DNA from: Actinomycetes bacterium
GTDB taxonomy: Bacteria; Actinomycetota; Acidimicrobiia; Acidimicrobiales; Palsa-688
DNA length: 7,602 nt
Direction of reading: 5' to 3'
Assembly: GCA_021819345.1 (NCBI GenBank)
Contig: JAKARG010000142.1
Location: forward strand, 1-7,602
The position numbers and the translations under genes are program-made. Each line of letters begins with the position of its first letter. Positions within the stretch are counted from its first letter, which is position 1. Under the pieces are notes generated by a model. It saw only the letters and a program-made list of their open reading frames with translations. It did no database searches and was not told the origin of the DNA. Positions 1 to 6,174 of this stretch are shown one piece after another.

Positions 1-96
1 CTCATCATCCGAGTTGTCTACCTGGTGGCGACCCTCGTCGCCGACGTGGTCGCCACCCTGCTCAACCCGCGGGTGCGCCTGAAGGCAGCCGACTGA
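1..96 (+). CDS. DppB-type ABC transporter permease, C-terminal end only
   Basis: The window opens inside a gene; 31 codons and a TGA stop (94-96) remain. The translated tail has a hydrophobic stretch (residues about 2-21, LIIRVVYLVATLVADVVATL) followed by LLNPRVRLKAAD. A last transmembrane helix followed by a short 'L-[DN]-P-R-[VI]-R' tail is how DppB/OppB-family inner-membrane permeases normally end. The identity is supported by context: the next gene is a DppC-type permease whose ATG shares the A of this stop codon (TGATG, 1-nt overlap), and the paired ATPases follow. It would form the heterodimeric membrane channel with the downstream permease. The N-terminal part lies upstream of the window, so motifs such as the EAA loop cannot be checked. 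Confidence 0.85.
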   Translation, partial: LIIRVVYLVATLVADVVATLLNPRVRLKAAD

Positions 97-1034
97 TGGC
101 GACCACCGAGACCGGCGACGAGCCGGGCGTGGTCGCCGAGGTCCTGCCGCTTCGCGACGAGATGGCCCAGGAGGCGGCCGCTCGGCTGGGCGCAGGGTCC
201 TCCAAGAGGATCCGCCGGGAGCAGGTACGCCTGCTGGTGCGCTCCGGGACGTTCCTCGTCGGGGCCGCGATCGTCTCGTTCTGGATCGTGTGCGCGGTCT
301 TCGGCGGGCTGTTCCGCCCCTACAACCCGCTGACCCAGAACCTCCTCGCCATCAACCAGCCCCCTTCCCTCGCCCACCTCTTCGGCACCGACAACCTCGG
401 CCGGGACGTGCTGTCGAGGGTGATCATCGGCTCACGGGAGATCCTGATCGTCGCCCCGCTGGCCACCTTGCTCGGGACGCTCGTGGGCACCGTCCTCGGG
501 CTGCTGCAGGGTTTCTACCGAGGGGTCATCGACGCGCTCACCGGCCGGGTGGTCGACGCCTTCCTGGCGCTGCCGGTAGTGATCGTCGCCTTCTTGTTCA
601 TCGTCGCGGCCGGCGCCTCGGTCCCGACCCTGATAATCGTCATCGGGCTCGGCTTCGGCCTGGTGATCTCGCGGACCGTGCGCACCGCGGTGCTCCAAGA
701 GCGCGAGCTCGACTACGTCGCCGCCGCCCGCCTGCGCGGTGAGCGAGGCATGCACACGATGTTCGTCGAGATCCTGCCGAACGTGCTCGGGCCGATCATC
801 GTCGAGTTCACCGTCCGCCTCGGCTACGCCATCTTCGCGGTCGCCACGCTCTCGTTCCTCGGCTTCGGGATCCAGCCCCCGACCCCCGACTGGGGATCGG
901 ACATCGCAGCCACCTACCAGTACCTGGCCGCCGGGTACTGGTGGGAGACGCTGTTCCCCGCTCTCGCCATCGCCTCGCTGATCACCGGTGTCAACCTGAT
1001 CGGCGACTCCATCGAATCGGTGATCATCCAATGA
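96..1034 (+). CDS. DppC/OppC-type ABC transporter permease
   Basis: A 312-residue integral membrane subunit of a peptide/nickel-family ABC importer. The long cytoplasmic N-terminus (about 1-48) is charged. The first membrane helix is about 51-71. It is followed by the family hallmark LFGTDNLGRDVLSRVIIGSR (96-115), which marks DppC rather than DppB partners. Further helices lie at about 115-138, 155-172, 177-192, 231-258 and 286-305. The cytoplasmic coupling (EAA-type) loop is at about 206-229, reading DYVAAARLRGERGMH and ending ILPN, and is where the ATPase docks. The SFLGFGIQPPTPDWG segment (253-267) is also typical of the family. The start is the ATG overlapping the previous stop by one base. 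I see no clear Shine-Dalgarno, so translational coupling is likely. The stop overlaps the ATPase start by 4 nt. The substrate (peptide, nickel, sugar or other) cannot be decided because the binding protein is not in the window. Confidence 0.93.
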   Translation: MATTETGDEPGVVAEVLPLRDEMAQEAAARLGAGSSKRIRREQVRLLVRSGTFLVGAAIVSFWIVCAVFGGLFRPYNPLTQNLLAINQPPSLAHLFGTDNLGRDVLSRVIIGSREILIVAPLATLLGTLVGTVLGLLQGFYRGVIDALTGRVVDAFLALPVVIVAFLFIVAAGASVPTLIIVIGLGFGLVISRTVRTAVLQERELDYVAAARLRGERGMHTMFVEILPNVLGPIIVEFTVRLGYAIFAVATLSFLGFGIQPPTPDWGSDIAATYQYLAAGYWWETLFPALAIASLITGVNLIGDSIESVIIQ

Positions 1035-3124
1035 CCCTCGCCGCCCCCGGCCTGCTCGCCCCGGACAGCGATGCGGCTCACGCCCTCAGGGTGAGCGGGC
1101 TCGACGTGGCGTACCGGGTCCGGGGGGTGGACCGTCTCACCTTGCGAGCGATCAGCTTCGACATCGGTCCCCGGGAGTCCTTCGGCCTCGTGGGCGAGTC
1201 CGGCTGCGGCAAGTCGACCACGGTCCAGGCGATCACCCGCTACCTGCCCCGCAACGGCCACGTGACCGGGGGAGGGATCGAGGTCGGCGGCAAGGACCTC
1301 ATGTCGATGGGTCCCGAAGCCCTGCGGCGGCTGCGCTCCAAGAGCGTCTCGGTCGTCTACCAGGAGCCCGGCAGGGCGCTCAACCCCTCGCTGCGGATAG
1401 GTCGCCAGGTGGCCGAGGTCTTCGAGGTCACCGGTTCCAGTCGCTCCGAGGCCCTCGGGCGCGCGGAGGAGGCGCTGCGCACCGTGCAGATCGCCGACCC
1501 GGGAAGGGTGCTGCGCTCCTACCCCCACCAGCTCTCGGGGGGCATGCTCCAGCGGGTGGTGATCGCGATGGCGATCGCGGTCGAGCCGTCGCTGCTCGTG
1601 CTCGACGAGCCGACCACGGCGCTCGACGCCACCGTCGAGGCCGAGGTGCTGGAGCTGGTCTCGGCGCTTCGCGAGCAGTTCCGCACCGCAGTGCTGTTCA
1701 TCAGCCACAACCTCGCGGTGATCGCCAAGATGTGCGACCGGGTGGGCGTGATGTACGCCGGCGAGATCGTCGAGCAGGGCCCCGCACGCCAGGTCTTCGA
1801 GGACCCCCGGCACCCTTACACCGTCGGGCTGCTGCGCTGCGTCCCGCGCCGGGGCCAACGCAAGGACCGCGAGCGGCTCGACACGATCCCGGGGTTCCTC
1901 CCGAGCCCGGGCGAGGTTCCCCGAGGCTGCATCTTCGCCTCCCGCTGCGCCCTCGCCGACGACCGCTGCAGGAGCGAGTCGCCACCTGTCGAGGACCTCG
2001 GGGGGGGTCGCTCTGCGCGCTGCTTCAAGCACTCCGAGGCCGCAGGTCTCCCCCGGAGCGAGCCCGAGGAGATGGTGCTCGGCCAGGGTCGCACCTCGAG
2101 CGACCCGGTGATCCGCCTCGAGCACGTGTCCAAGACCTACTCGGCCCACGGCGAATCGGTCCGGGCCCTCGTCGACGTCAGCCTCGAGCTCTACCCGGGC
2201 GAGACCCTCGGGGTCGTCGGGGAGTCCGGCTGCGGCAAGACGACGCTCGCGAGGGTCCTGCTCGGGCTCACCGGTGCGGACCCCGGGTCGGTCGTGGCGC
2301 TGCAGGGCAGGTCGGTTCCGCCCCTCGCCGTCGCCCGCAGCCCCGAGGACCTGCGGCTCCTCCAGATCGTGTTCCAGAACCCAGACTCGGCGCTCAACCG
2401 GCGCCACAGCGTGCGCCACATCGTGAGCCGGACCCTCACCAAGCTGGCCGGCCTGTCGGGGGCCGCCCTCGAGCAACGGCTGCACGAGATCCTGGCCGCA
2501 GTGCGCATGGAGCCGCGGCACCTGCCGATGCGGCCGGCCCAGCTCTCGGGCGGGCTCAAGCAGAGGGTCGCCATCGCCCGGGCCTTCGCCGGTGAGCCGG
2601 CGGTGCTCGTCTGCGACGAGCCGACCTCGGCTCTCGACGTGTCGGTGCAGGCGGCGATCCTCAACCTCCTCGTCGACCTGCAGAGCCGGGAGCGGGTCAC
2701 CTACGTGTTCATCTCCCACGACCTCGGGGTGGTGCGCTACCTCTCGGACCGGATCGTCGTGCTCTACCTGGGCCGGGTGATGGAGTACGGCCCGGCCGAG
2801 TCGGTCTTCGCCGGGCCCCACCATCCCTACACCGAGGCCCTGCTCTCCGCGGTCCCGGCACTCGACGGCACCGGCAGCGAGCGCATCAAGCTCGACGGGG
2901 ACATCCCGAGCCCGGCCAACCCGCCGGCGGGCTGCGTGTTCCACACCCGCTGCCCGCGCCGGCTCGCCGACGGCACTTGCGAGAGCGTCGAGCCACCGCT
3001 GCGCGAGGTGACCCCCGGCAAGGTGCTGCGCTGCCACCTGCCGCTGCAGGCCCTCGGTCGCCTGGAGGCCGACCCGGCTCCCGCGAGCGGCCCCGCTGCT
3101 GCGGGCGACCCTGCGGGCGCCTAA
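1031..3124 (+). CDS. Fused DppD-DppF ABC transporter ATPase (two nucleotide-binding domains)
   Basis: A 697-residue cytoplasmic protein carrying both ATPases that drive the preceding permeases. Domain 1 (about 18-265) has Walker A GESGCGKST (55-63, K61), Q-loop Q111, signature LSGGMLQR (168-175), Walker B LLVLDEP (188-194) and switch H226. Domain 2 (about 360-605) has Walker A GESGCGKTT (397-405, K403), Q449, signature LSGGLKQR (505-512), Walker B VLVCDEP (525-531) and H563. All catalytic residues are intact in both halves, so two functional ATP sites are expected. Each half ends in the oligopeptide-transporter C-terminal extension beginning HPYT, with four cysteines (300, 306, 313, 331 and 635, 641, 650, 668). 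In this family such cysteines can bind an Fe-S cluster. The start is the ATG at 1031, overlapping the permease stop as ATGA. An in-frame ATG 30 codons earlier lies deep inside the permease and is rejected. Single-chain fusions of this kind are known (YejF, GsiA). Confidence 0.93.
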   Translation: MTLAAPGLLAPDSDAAHALRVSGLDVAYRVRGVDRLTLRAISFDIGPRESFGLVGESGCGKSTTVQAITRYLPRNGHVTGGGIEVGGKDLMSMGPEALRRLRSKSVSVVYQEPGRALNPSLRIGRQVAEVFEVTGSSRSEALGRAEEALRTVQIADPGRVLRSYPHQLSGGMLQRVVIAMAIAVEPSLLVLDEPTTALDATVEAEVLELVSALREQFRTAVLFISHNLAVIAKMCDRVGVMYAGEIVEQGPARQVFEDPRHPYTVGLLRCVPRRGQRKDRERLDTIPGFLPSPGEVPRGCIFASRCALADDRCRSESPPVEDLGGGRSARCFKHSEAAGLPRSEPEEMVLGQGRTSSDPVIRLEHVSKTYSAHGESVRALVDVSLELYPGETLGVVGESGCGKTTLARVLLGLTGADPGSVVALQGRSVPPLAVARSPEDLRLLQIVFQNPDSALNRRHSVRHIVSRTLTKLAGLSGAALEQRLHEILAAVRMEPRHLPMRPAQLSGGLKQRVAIARAFAGEPAVLVCDEPTSALDVSVQAAILNLLVDLQSRERVTYVFISHDLGVVRYLSDRIVVLYLGRVMEYGPAESVFAGPHHPYTEALLSAVPALDGTGSERIKLDGDIPSPANPPAGCVFHTRCPRRLADGTCESVEPPLREVTPGKVLRCHLPLQALGRLEADPAPASGPAAAGDPAGA
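2000..2007 (+). repeat. G8 homopolymer inside the fused ATPase gene
   Basis: Eight consecutive G residues fall within the codons for E-D-L-G-G-G-R, about residues 321-327, between the third and fourth cysteines of the first C-terminal extension. The reading frame is open through it, so no error is evident here. It is the longest mononucleotide run I noticed in the window. Slippage by one base would separate the first ATPase domain from the second. Confidence 0.7.
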
Positions 3125-3155
3125 CCGGGCAGCGATCTCCCCCATCGCGGCCCGG
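3125..3155 (+). terminator. 11-bp stem-loop after the ABC operon
   Basis: Starting on the base right after the TAA stop, CCGGGC (3125-3130) pairs with GCCCGG (3150-3155), and GCGAT (3132-3136) pairs with ATCGC (3144-3148). One A/G mismatch (3131/3149) separates the two stems, and the loop is CTCCCCC (3137-3143). No T-run follows, which is common in high-GC actinobacterial terminators. The right arm ends on the base before the TAGCTT hexamer of the next gene, so the same inverted repeat covers that promoter's spacer and its -35 position. It could therefore be an operator instead of, or as well as, a terminator. The structure is seen directly; the function is inferred. Confidence 0.6.
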
Positions 3156-3161
3156 TAGCTT
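3156..3161 (+). promoter_or_regulatory. -10 element TAGCTT, inferred leaderless promoter for the hydrolase
   Basis: TAGCTT matches the actinobacterial TAnnnT -10 consensus and ends 7 nt before the GTG at 3169. Transcription starting at its usual distance would begin at or within a base of the start codon. No Shine-Dalgarno sits in the 7-nt gap. There is no recognisable TTGACA-like -35, and that region is occupied by the inverted repeat at 3125-3155. The same arrangement recurs at 4068, 7144 (minus strand) and 7497. Confidence 0.55.
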
Positions 3162-3168
3162 CGAGCGG

Positions 3169-4029
3169 GTGGAGCAGACCTGGAGAGCCGGCCCGCGGGC
3201 CACCGGCGACGGCGGGGTCCCGCTCGCCACCTGGGACCTCGGCGGGGAGGGACCCGACCTCGTCCTCCTCCACGGGACCGGGTTCCACGCCAAGGTCTGG
3301 GAGCCGGTCGCATCCCCGCTCCGGGCCACCCACCGGGTCTGGGCGCTCGACCAGCGCGGGCACGGCGCGTCGGGGCATGCCCCGGACCGGGACTACACCG
3401 ACTGGGACCGCCTCGCCCGCGACCTCCTCGCAGTGGCCGATGCCCTCCCGACCTGCGGAGCCCTGAGCGGCGCCGGCCACTCGCTCGGAGGGGCGGTGCT
3501 GCTGCGCGCCGAGCAGATCCGCCCGGGCACCTTCTCCGCGCTGTACTGCTACGAGCCGATAGTGCTGCCCCCGGGGGTAGGAGCCGGGACGCCGGAGCTG
3601 AGTGCCGCCGCCCGCCGCCGCAGGGCGCTGTGGCCCTCGCGTGACGCCGCCGCGGCCAACTACGCGCGCAAGGCGCCGTTCGCCTCGATGGACCCCAGGG
3701 TCCTCGCCGCCTACGTGGAGCACGGCCTGGTCGACCGCGACGACGGCAGCGTCGAGCTGGCCTGCCGACCCGAAGAGGAGGCTTCCTTCTACGAGGGGGC
3801 AGGGCGGAGCCCGACCTGGGAGCACCTGGGAGAGGTCCGCTCGCCCGTCGTGGTCGCCCGGGGTCGCCCGGGCGCCACCCCGGCGGACCTGGCGGCCGGG
3901 ATCGCCGCCGCCCTGCCCGGTGGCAGCCTCGAGGCATTCGACGACCTGGACCACTTCGGCCCGATGACCGCACCGGAGCGGGTGGGCACGGCGATCGCGT
4001 CCGCCCTCGACGGGGATCGAGGAGCCTGA
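3169..4029 (+). CDS. Alpha/beta-fold hydrolase
   Basis: A 286-residue soluble alpha/beta hydrolase without a signal peptide. The oxyanion-hole motif is LLHGTG (33-38) and the nucleophile elbow is GHSLG (103-107, Ser105). The catalytic His is probably H262 in DHFGPM. The segment after the usual strand 7 (VVVARGRPGA, 227-236) has no Asp or Glu where the acid normally sits. The acid may instead be E129 in YCYEP after strand 6, as in some dehalogenase- and esterase-like members. The conserved-looking cap region contains NYARKAPF (164-171) and CRPEEEA (199-205). The GTG at 3169 is chosen because the fold begins soon after it and a -10 hexamer lies 7 nt upstream; the longer in-frame extension overlaps the ATPase gene and is low complexity. 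It is transcribed alone or reads on into the next unit. The substrate is unknown; esterase, lactonase or C-C hydrolase are all possible. Confidence 0.88.
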   Translation: MEQTWRAGPRATGDGGVPLATWDLGGEGPDLVLLHGTGFHAKVWEPVASPLRATHRVWALDQRGHGASGHAPDRDYTDWDRLARDLLAVADALPTCGALSGAGHSLGGAVLLRAEQIRPGTFSALYCYEPIVLPPGVGAGTPELSAAARRRRALWPSRDAAAANYARKAPFASMDPRVLAAYVEHGLVDRDDGSVELACRPEEEASFYEGAGRSPTWEHLGEVRSPVVVARGRPGATPADLAAGIAAALPGGSLEAFDDLDHFGPMTAPERVGTAIASALDGDRGA

Positions 4030-4067
4030 GCGGAGCGGGGTTCCCCGTCGCTGTCGGCGCGGCTCGT

Positions 4068-4073
4068 TAGCGT
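4068..4073 (+). promoter_or_regulatory. -10 element TAGCGT, inferred leaderless promoter for the nuclease-PAP2 unit
   Basis: TAGCGT ends 6 nt before the ATG at 4080. The 6-nt gap TGGGAC offers no convincing ribosome-binding site. It matches the TAGnnT pattern and spacing of the other unit heads in this window. The 50-nt gap between the hydrolase stop and this start is enough for an independent promoter. Confidence 0.55.
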
Positions 4074-4079
4074 TGGGAC

Positions 4080-4886
4080 ATGGCGTTACCGAGGCCGGCG
4101 TCCCTTTCCCCCACCAAGGTGACCACCTTCAAGGACTGCGCCCTTGCGTTCCGACTGTCCAACATCGATCGGATACCCGAGGCGAGCACGCTCGCCGCAG
4201 TCAAGGGGACCATCGTCCACCGGGCACTCCAGCTGCTCTTCGCCGAGGAGGACCCGGCGGATCGGACCCTCGGCGCCGCCCTCGCCCGCTTGGAGCGGGC
4301 GGTGCCCGAGGTGCTCTCCGACGCGGAGAACGCCGACCTGGAGCTCGACGAGGGGTCGCTCGCCGCGCTGGTCGCCGACGCCGAGGTCCTCGTGCGCCAC
4401 GCCTTCGAGCTCGAGGACCCGCGGGGCGTGCGGGTGATCGGCACGGAGCTGCGCCTGTCGGTCCAGCTCGGGTCGCTCCGCCTCACCGGGATCATCGACC
4501 GGCTCGACCTCGACGAGGACGGAGGCCTGGTGGTCACCGACTACAAGACCGGGAGGGCGCCCTCGACCGGCTACGAGCAGGCCCGGCTCGCCGGCGTTCA
4601 CTTCTACGCCCTGCTCTGCGAGGAGCTGCTCGGGGTCCGCCCGGCGCGCATCCAGCTGCTGCACCTGCGCGAGCCTGTGGTCATCTCGACGGTGCCCACC
4701 GACCAGTCGCTCGAAGCATGGCGCCGCCAGACCACTGCGGTGTGGTCGGCGGTGGAGCGGGCCTGCGACAACGAGGACTTCAGGCCCCGCCCCGGCCGGA
4801 TGTGCGGCTACTGCTCGTACCATCCCTACTGCCCGGCGGTCGGCGGCGACCTGTCCCTCCTCCCGCGGGTCGCGGTGCCGGCGTGA
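4080..4886 (+). CDS. Stand-alone RecB/Cas4-family PD-(D/E)XK nuclease with Fe-S cysteines
   Basis: A 268-residue protein with the full RecB-type nuclease motif set: GTIVH (43-47, H47), GIIDRLD (137-143, D140), VTDYKTG (152-158, D154 and K156) and YEQARL (165-170, Q167). Cys20 near the N-terminus and C242-x2-C245-x5-C251 near the C-terminus form the one-plus-three cysteine arrangement that holds a 4Fe-4S cluster in AddB and Cas4. There is no helicase domain. Free-standing proteins of this size are common in actinobacteria, where they are annotated 'RecB family exonuclease' (I believe M. tuberculosis Rv2119 is one); their biological role is poorly defined. The predicted activity is metal-dependent DNA exo- or endonuclease in the cytoplasm. 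No cas genes or repeats are nearby, so a CRISPR role is not supported. Its stop overlaps the PAP2 start by 4 nt (GTGA), indicating one transcript. Confidence 0.9.
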   Translation: MALPRPASLSPTKVTTFKDCALAFRLSNIDRIPEASTLAAVKGTIVHRALQLLFAEEDPADRTLGAALARLERAVPEVLSDAENADLELDEGSLAALVADAEVLVRHAFELEDPRGVRVIGTELRLSVQLGSLRLTGIIDRLDLDEDGGLVVTDYKTGRAPSTGYEQARLAGVHFYALLCEELLGVRPARIQLLHLREPVVISTVPTDQSLEAWRRQTTAVWSAVERACDNEDFRPRPGRMCGYCSYHPYCPAVGGDLSLLPRVAVPA

Positions 4887-5473
4887 CCTCGCGTGCGCTG
4901 CGGACCGTCGAGGCATTCGACTCGGCCGCCGACGAGCTGGTCGCCAGGCACCTGCGGGGCCGGCGGGCGTTCGACGCGTTGATGTACTCGGCCAGCGCCC
5001 TCGGCGACCACGGCGTCCTCTGGATGCTCCTCGCCGGAGCCAAGGCGGCGCGCGGGCGCGACGGCGACTGGCAGCGCCCGTTGCTGCGGGCCCTGATCGG
5101 CCTCGGAGTCGAGTCGGCCGTGGTCAACGGACCGGTGAAGTGGGTTTTCCGTCGCTCTCGCCCGGTCCAGGAGGGCCCCCGACCCCTCTACCTGCGCACC
5201 CCCCGCAGCAGCAGCTTCCCGAGCGGGCACGCGAGCGCAGCCTTCTTCGGTGCAGCGCTGCTGCGCGACGAGGACCAGCTCTGGCCCTTGTACTACGCCG
5301 TCGCAGTGGTGGTGGCCACGAGCCGCCTGCACGTGCGGATCCACCACGCCTCCGACGTGATCGCCGGCGCGGCCCTCGGCGCGGCCCTGGGCGAGCTCAC
5401 CCGATGGCTGGTCCCGCTCCACCACTCGGGGTCCGATCCCGAGGTGCACCCCGGGGAGACGCCCAAGGCTTGA
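4883..5473 (+). CDS. PAP2-family (type 2 phosphatidic acid phosphatase) membrane phosphatase
   Basis: A 196-residue protein with all three PAP2 signature motifs: K86-x6-R93-P94 (KWVFRRSRP), P113-S114-G115-H116 (SFPSGH) and S147-R148-x5-H154-x3-D158. H116 would be the proton donor and H154 the nucleophile. Hydrophobic segments at about 36-53, 70-85, 117-127, 134-147 and 159-180 fit the small helical membrane fold. Family members remove phosphate from lipid phosphates such as phosphatidate, undecaprenyl pyrophosphate or decaprenyl-phosphoryl intermediates; the sequence does not say which. The GTG start at 4883 overlaps the upstream stop by 4 nt and no Shine-Dalgarno is evident, so translational re-initiation is likely. 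A much longer in-frame opening reaching back to 4073 is a shadow of the nuclease gene. The functional link to a nuclease is not obvious. Confidence 0.92.
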   Translation: MTSRALRTVEAFDSAADELVARHLRGRRAFDALMYSASALGDHGVLWMLLAGAKAARGRDGDWQRPLLRALIGLGVESAVVNGPVKWVFRRSRPVQEGPRPLYLRTPRSSSFPSGHASAAFFGAALLRDEDQLWPLYYAVAVVVATSRLHVRIHHASDVIAGAALGAALGELTRWLVPLHHSGSDPEVHPGETPKA

Positions 5474-5514
5474 GCCCCGAGCGGTCGGCGCCGGGGCCGA
5501 GGGGGGTCGACCGC
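5474..5514 (+). terminator. Inverted repeats after the PAP2 gene, possible terminator
   Basis: GCCCCG (5474-5479), starting on the base after the stop codon, pairs with CGGGGC (5492-5497) around a 12-nt loop. An alternative, mutually exclusive pairing is GCGGTCG (5481-5487) with CGACCGC (5508-5514). There is no T-run. In a region this GC-rich, short stems arise easily, so the terminator function is tentative. The rest of the gap up to 5564 contains no TAGnnT hexamer at leaderless spacing and no clear ribosome-binding site. Confidence 0.35.
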
Positions 5515-5564
5515 CGAGCCCCACGAGGGGGAATCACCGCTCCCCGAACCGGGTTGCACCCTGC

Positions 5565-6170
5565 ATGCCCACGTCTTTCGCCGTCACCTGGGACTACCGC
5601 TGCCCGTTCGCCCGCAACATCCACGACCACCTGGTCACCGCCCTCGAGGCAGGGGCCCCCTGGGACGTGCAGTTCATGGCCTTCTCCCTGGACCAGCCGC
5701 ACGTCGCAGAAGGAGAGCCGAGCGTCTTCGAGCGGCCCGAGGAGTTCCCCGGCCTGCTCGCCAACGAGGCGGGCATCGTGGTGCGCGAGCGCATGCCCGA
5801 GCGGTTCCTGGCGGCCCACCGGGCCCTGTTCGATGCCCGCCACGACGAGGGCGCCGACCTTCGCCGCAGGGAGGTCGTCACCGAGGTGCTGGAGGCGGCC
5901 GGGGTCGACGCCTCGGAGGTGCTCGCCGAGGTCGACAGCGGCTGGCCGAGGGAGACCTTCCGCAAGGAGCACTTCGCTGCGGTTGACGGCCACGACGTGT
6001 TCGGCGTGCCCACGTTCATTCTCGGCGAGCGTGCGACCTTCGTGCGCCTGATGAACCGGGCCGACCACGGGAACCCGGAGGGCTCTATCTCGACGATCAC
6101 CCGGATCCTCGAGCTGCTCGAGGGCTGGCCGGAGCTCAACGAGCTGAAGGAGACCCGGATCCCCAGATAG
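5565..6170 (+). CDS. DsbA-family thioredoxin-fold protein with a single active-site cysteine
   Basis: A 201-residue thioredoxin-fold protein. It starts with strand FAVTWDY followed directly by C13-P14-F15-A16, where canonical DsbA proteins have CPxC. The helical insertion follows, and the cis-proline loop is V148-P149-T150 (FGVPTFI). The second active-site Cys is absent; the protein contains only one cysteine. It ends in a GWPELNELKETRIPR tail, which I recall as typical of an actinobacterial DsbA-family group. There is no signal peptide, so it is probably cytoplasmic. Monothiol members of this superfamily include glutathione-S-transferase-kappa and 2-hydroxychromene-2-carboxylate isomerase types, and mycothiol-linked enzymes also use this fold. 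A thiol-dependent transferase, isomerase or reductase is thus more likely than a disulfide-forming enzyme. The ATG at 5565 is the only sensible start. No promoter or ribosome-binding site is obvious, so it may be read from the PAP2 transcript. It converges on the LLM gene with 4 nt between stops. Confidence 0.85.
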   Translation: MPTSFAVTWDYRCPFARNIHDHLVTALEAGAPWDVQFMAFSLDQPHVAEGEPSVFERPEEFPGLLANEAGIVVRERMPERFLAAHRALFDARHDEGADLRRREVVTEVLEAAGVDASEVLAEVDSGWPRETFRKEHFAAVDGHDVFGVPTFILGERATFVRLMNRADHGNPEGSISTITRILELLEGWPELNELKETRIPR

Positions 6171-6174
6171 CCGC

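Noticed and set aside
941..1030. An upstream ATG adding 30 residues to the fused ATPase.
   Set aside because: It would overlap the permease by 94 nt and add a low-complexity leader. The ATG at 1031 gives the usual 4-nt overlap.
2977..3168. A longer N-terminus for the alpha/beta hydrolase.
   Set aside because: The extension lies mostly inside the ATPase gene and crosses the stem-loop and the -10 hexamer. The GTG at 3169 fits the fold start and the promoter spacing.
914..3973. A 1019-codon minus-strand open frame antisense to the ATPase and hydrolase genes.
   Set aside because: Its product is Arg/Pro/Gly-rich with no recognisable fold, and it lies opposite genes with intact catalytic motifs. 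Long antisense frames are expected in DNA with this third-position GC bias.
4036..4047. Short hairpin CGGGGTTCCCCG after the hydrolase gene as a terminator.
   Set aside because: The stem is 4-5 bp with almost no loop and no flanking pairing or T-run, which is too weak to call in such GC-rich sequence.
4086..4916. A 276-codon minus-strand open frame opposite the RecB-like gene.
   Set aside because: The plus strand encodes all nuclease motifs and the Fe-S cysteines; the antisense translation shows no family features.
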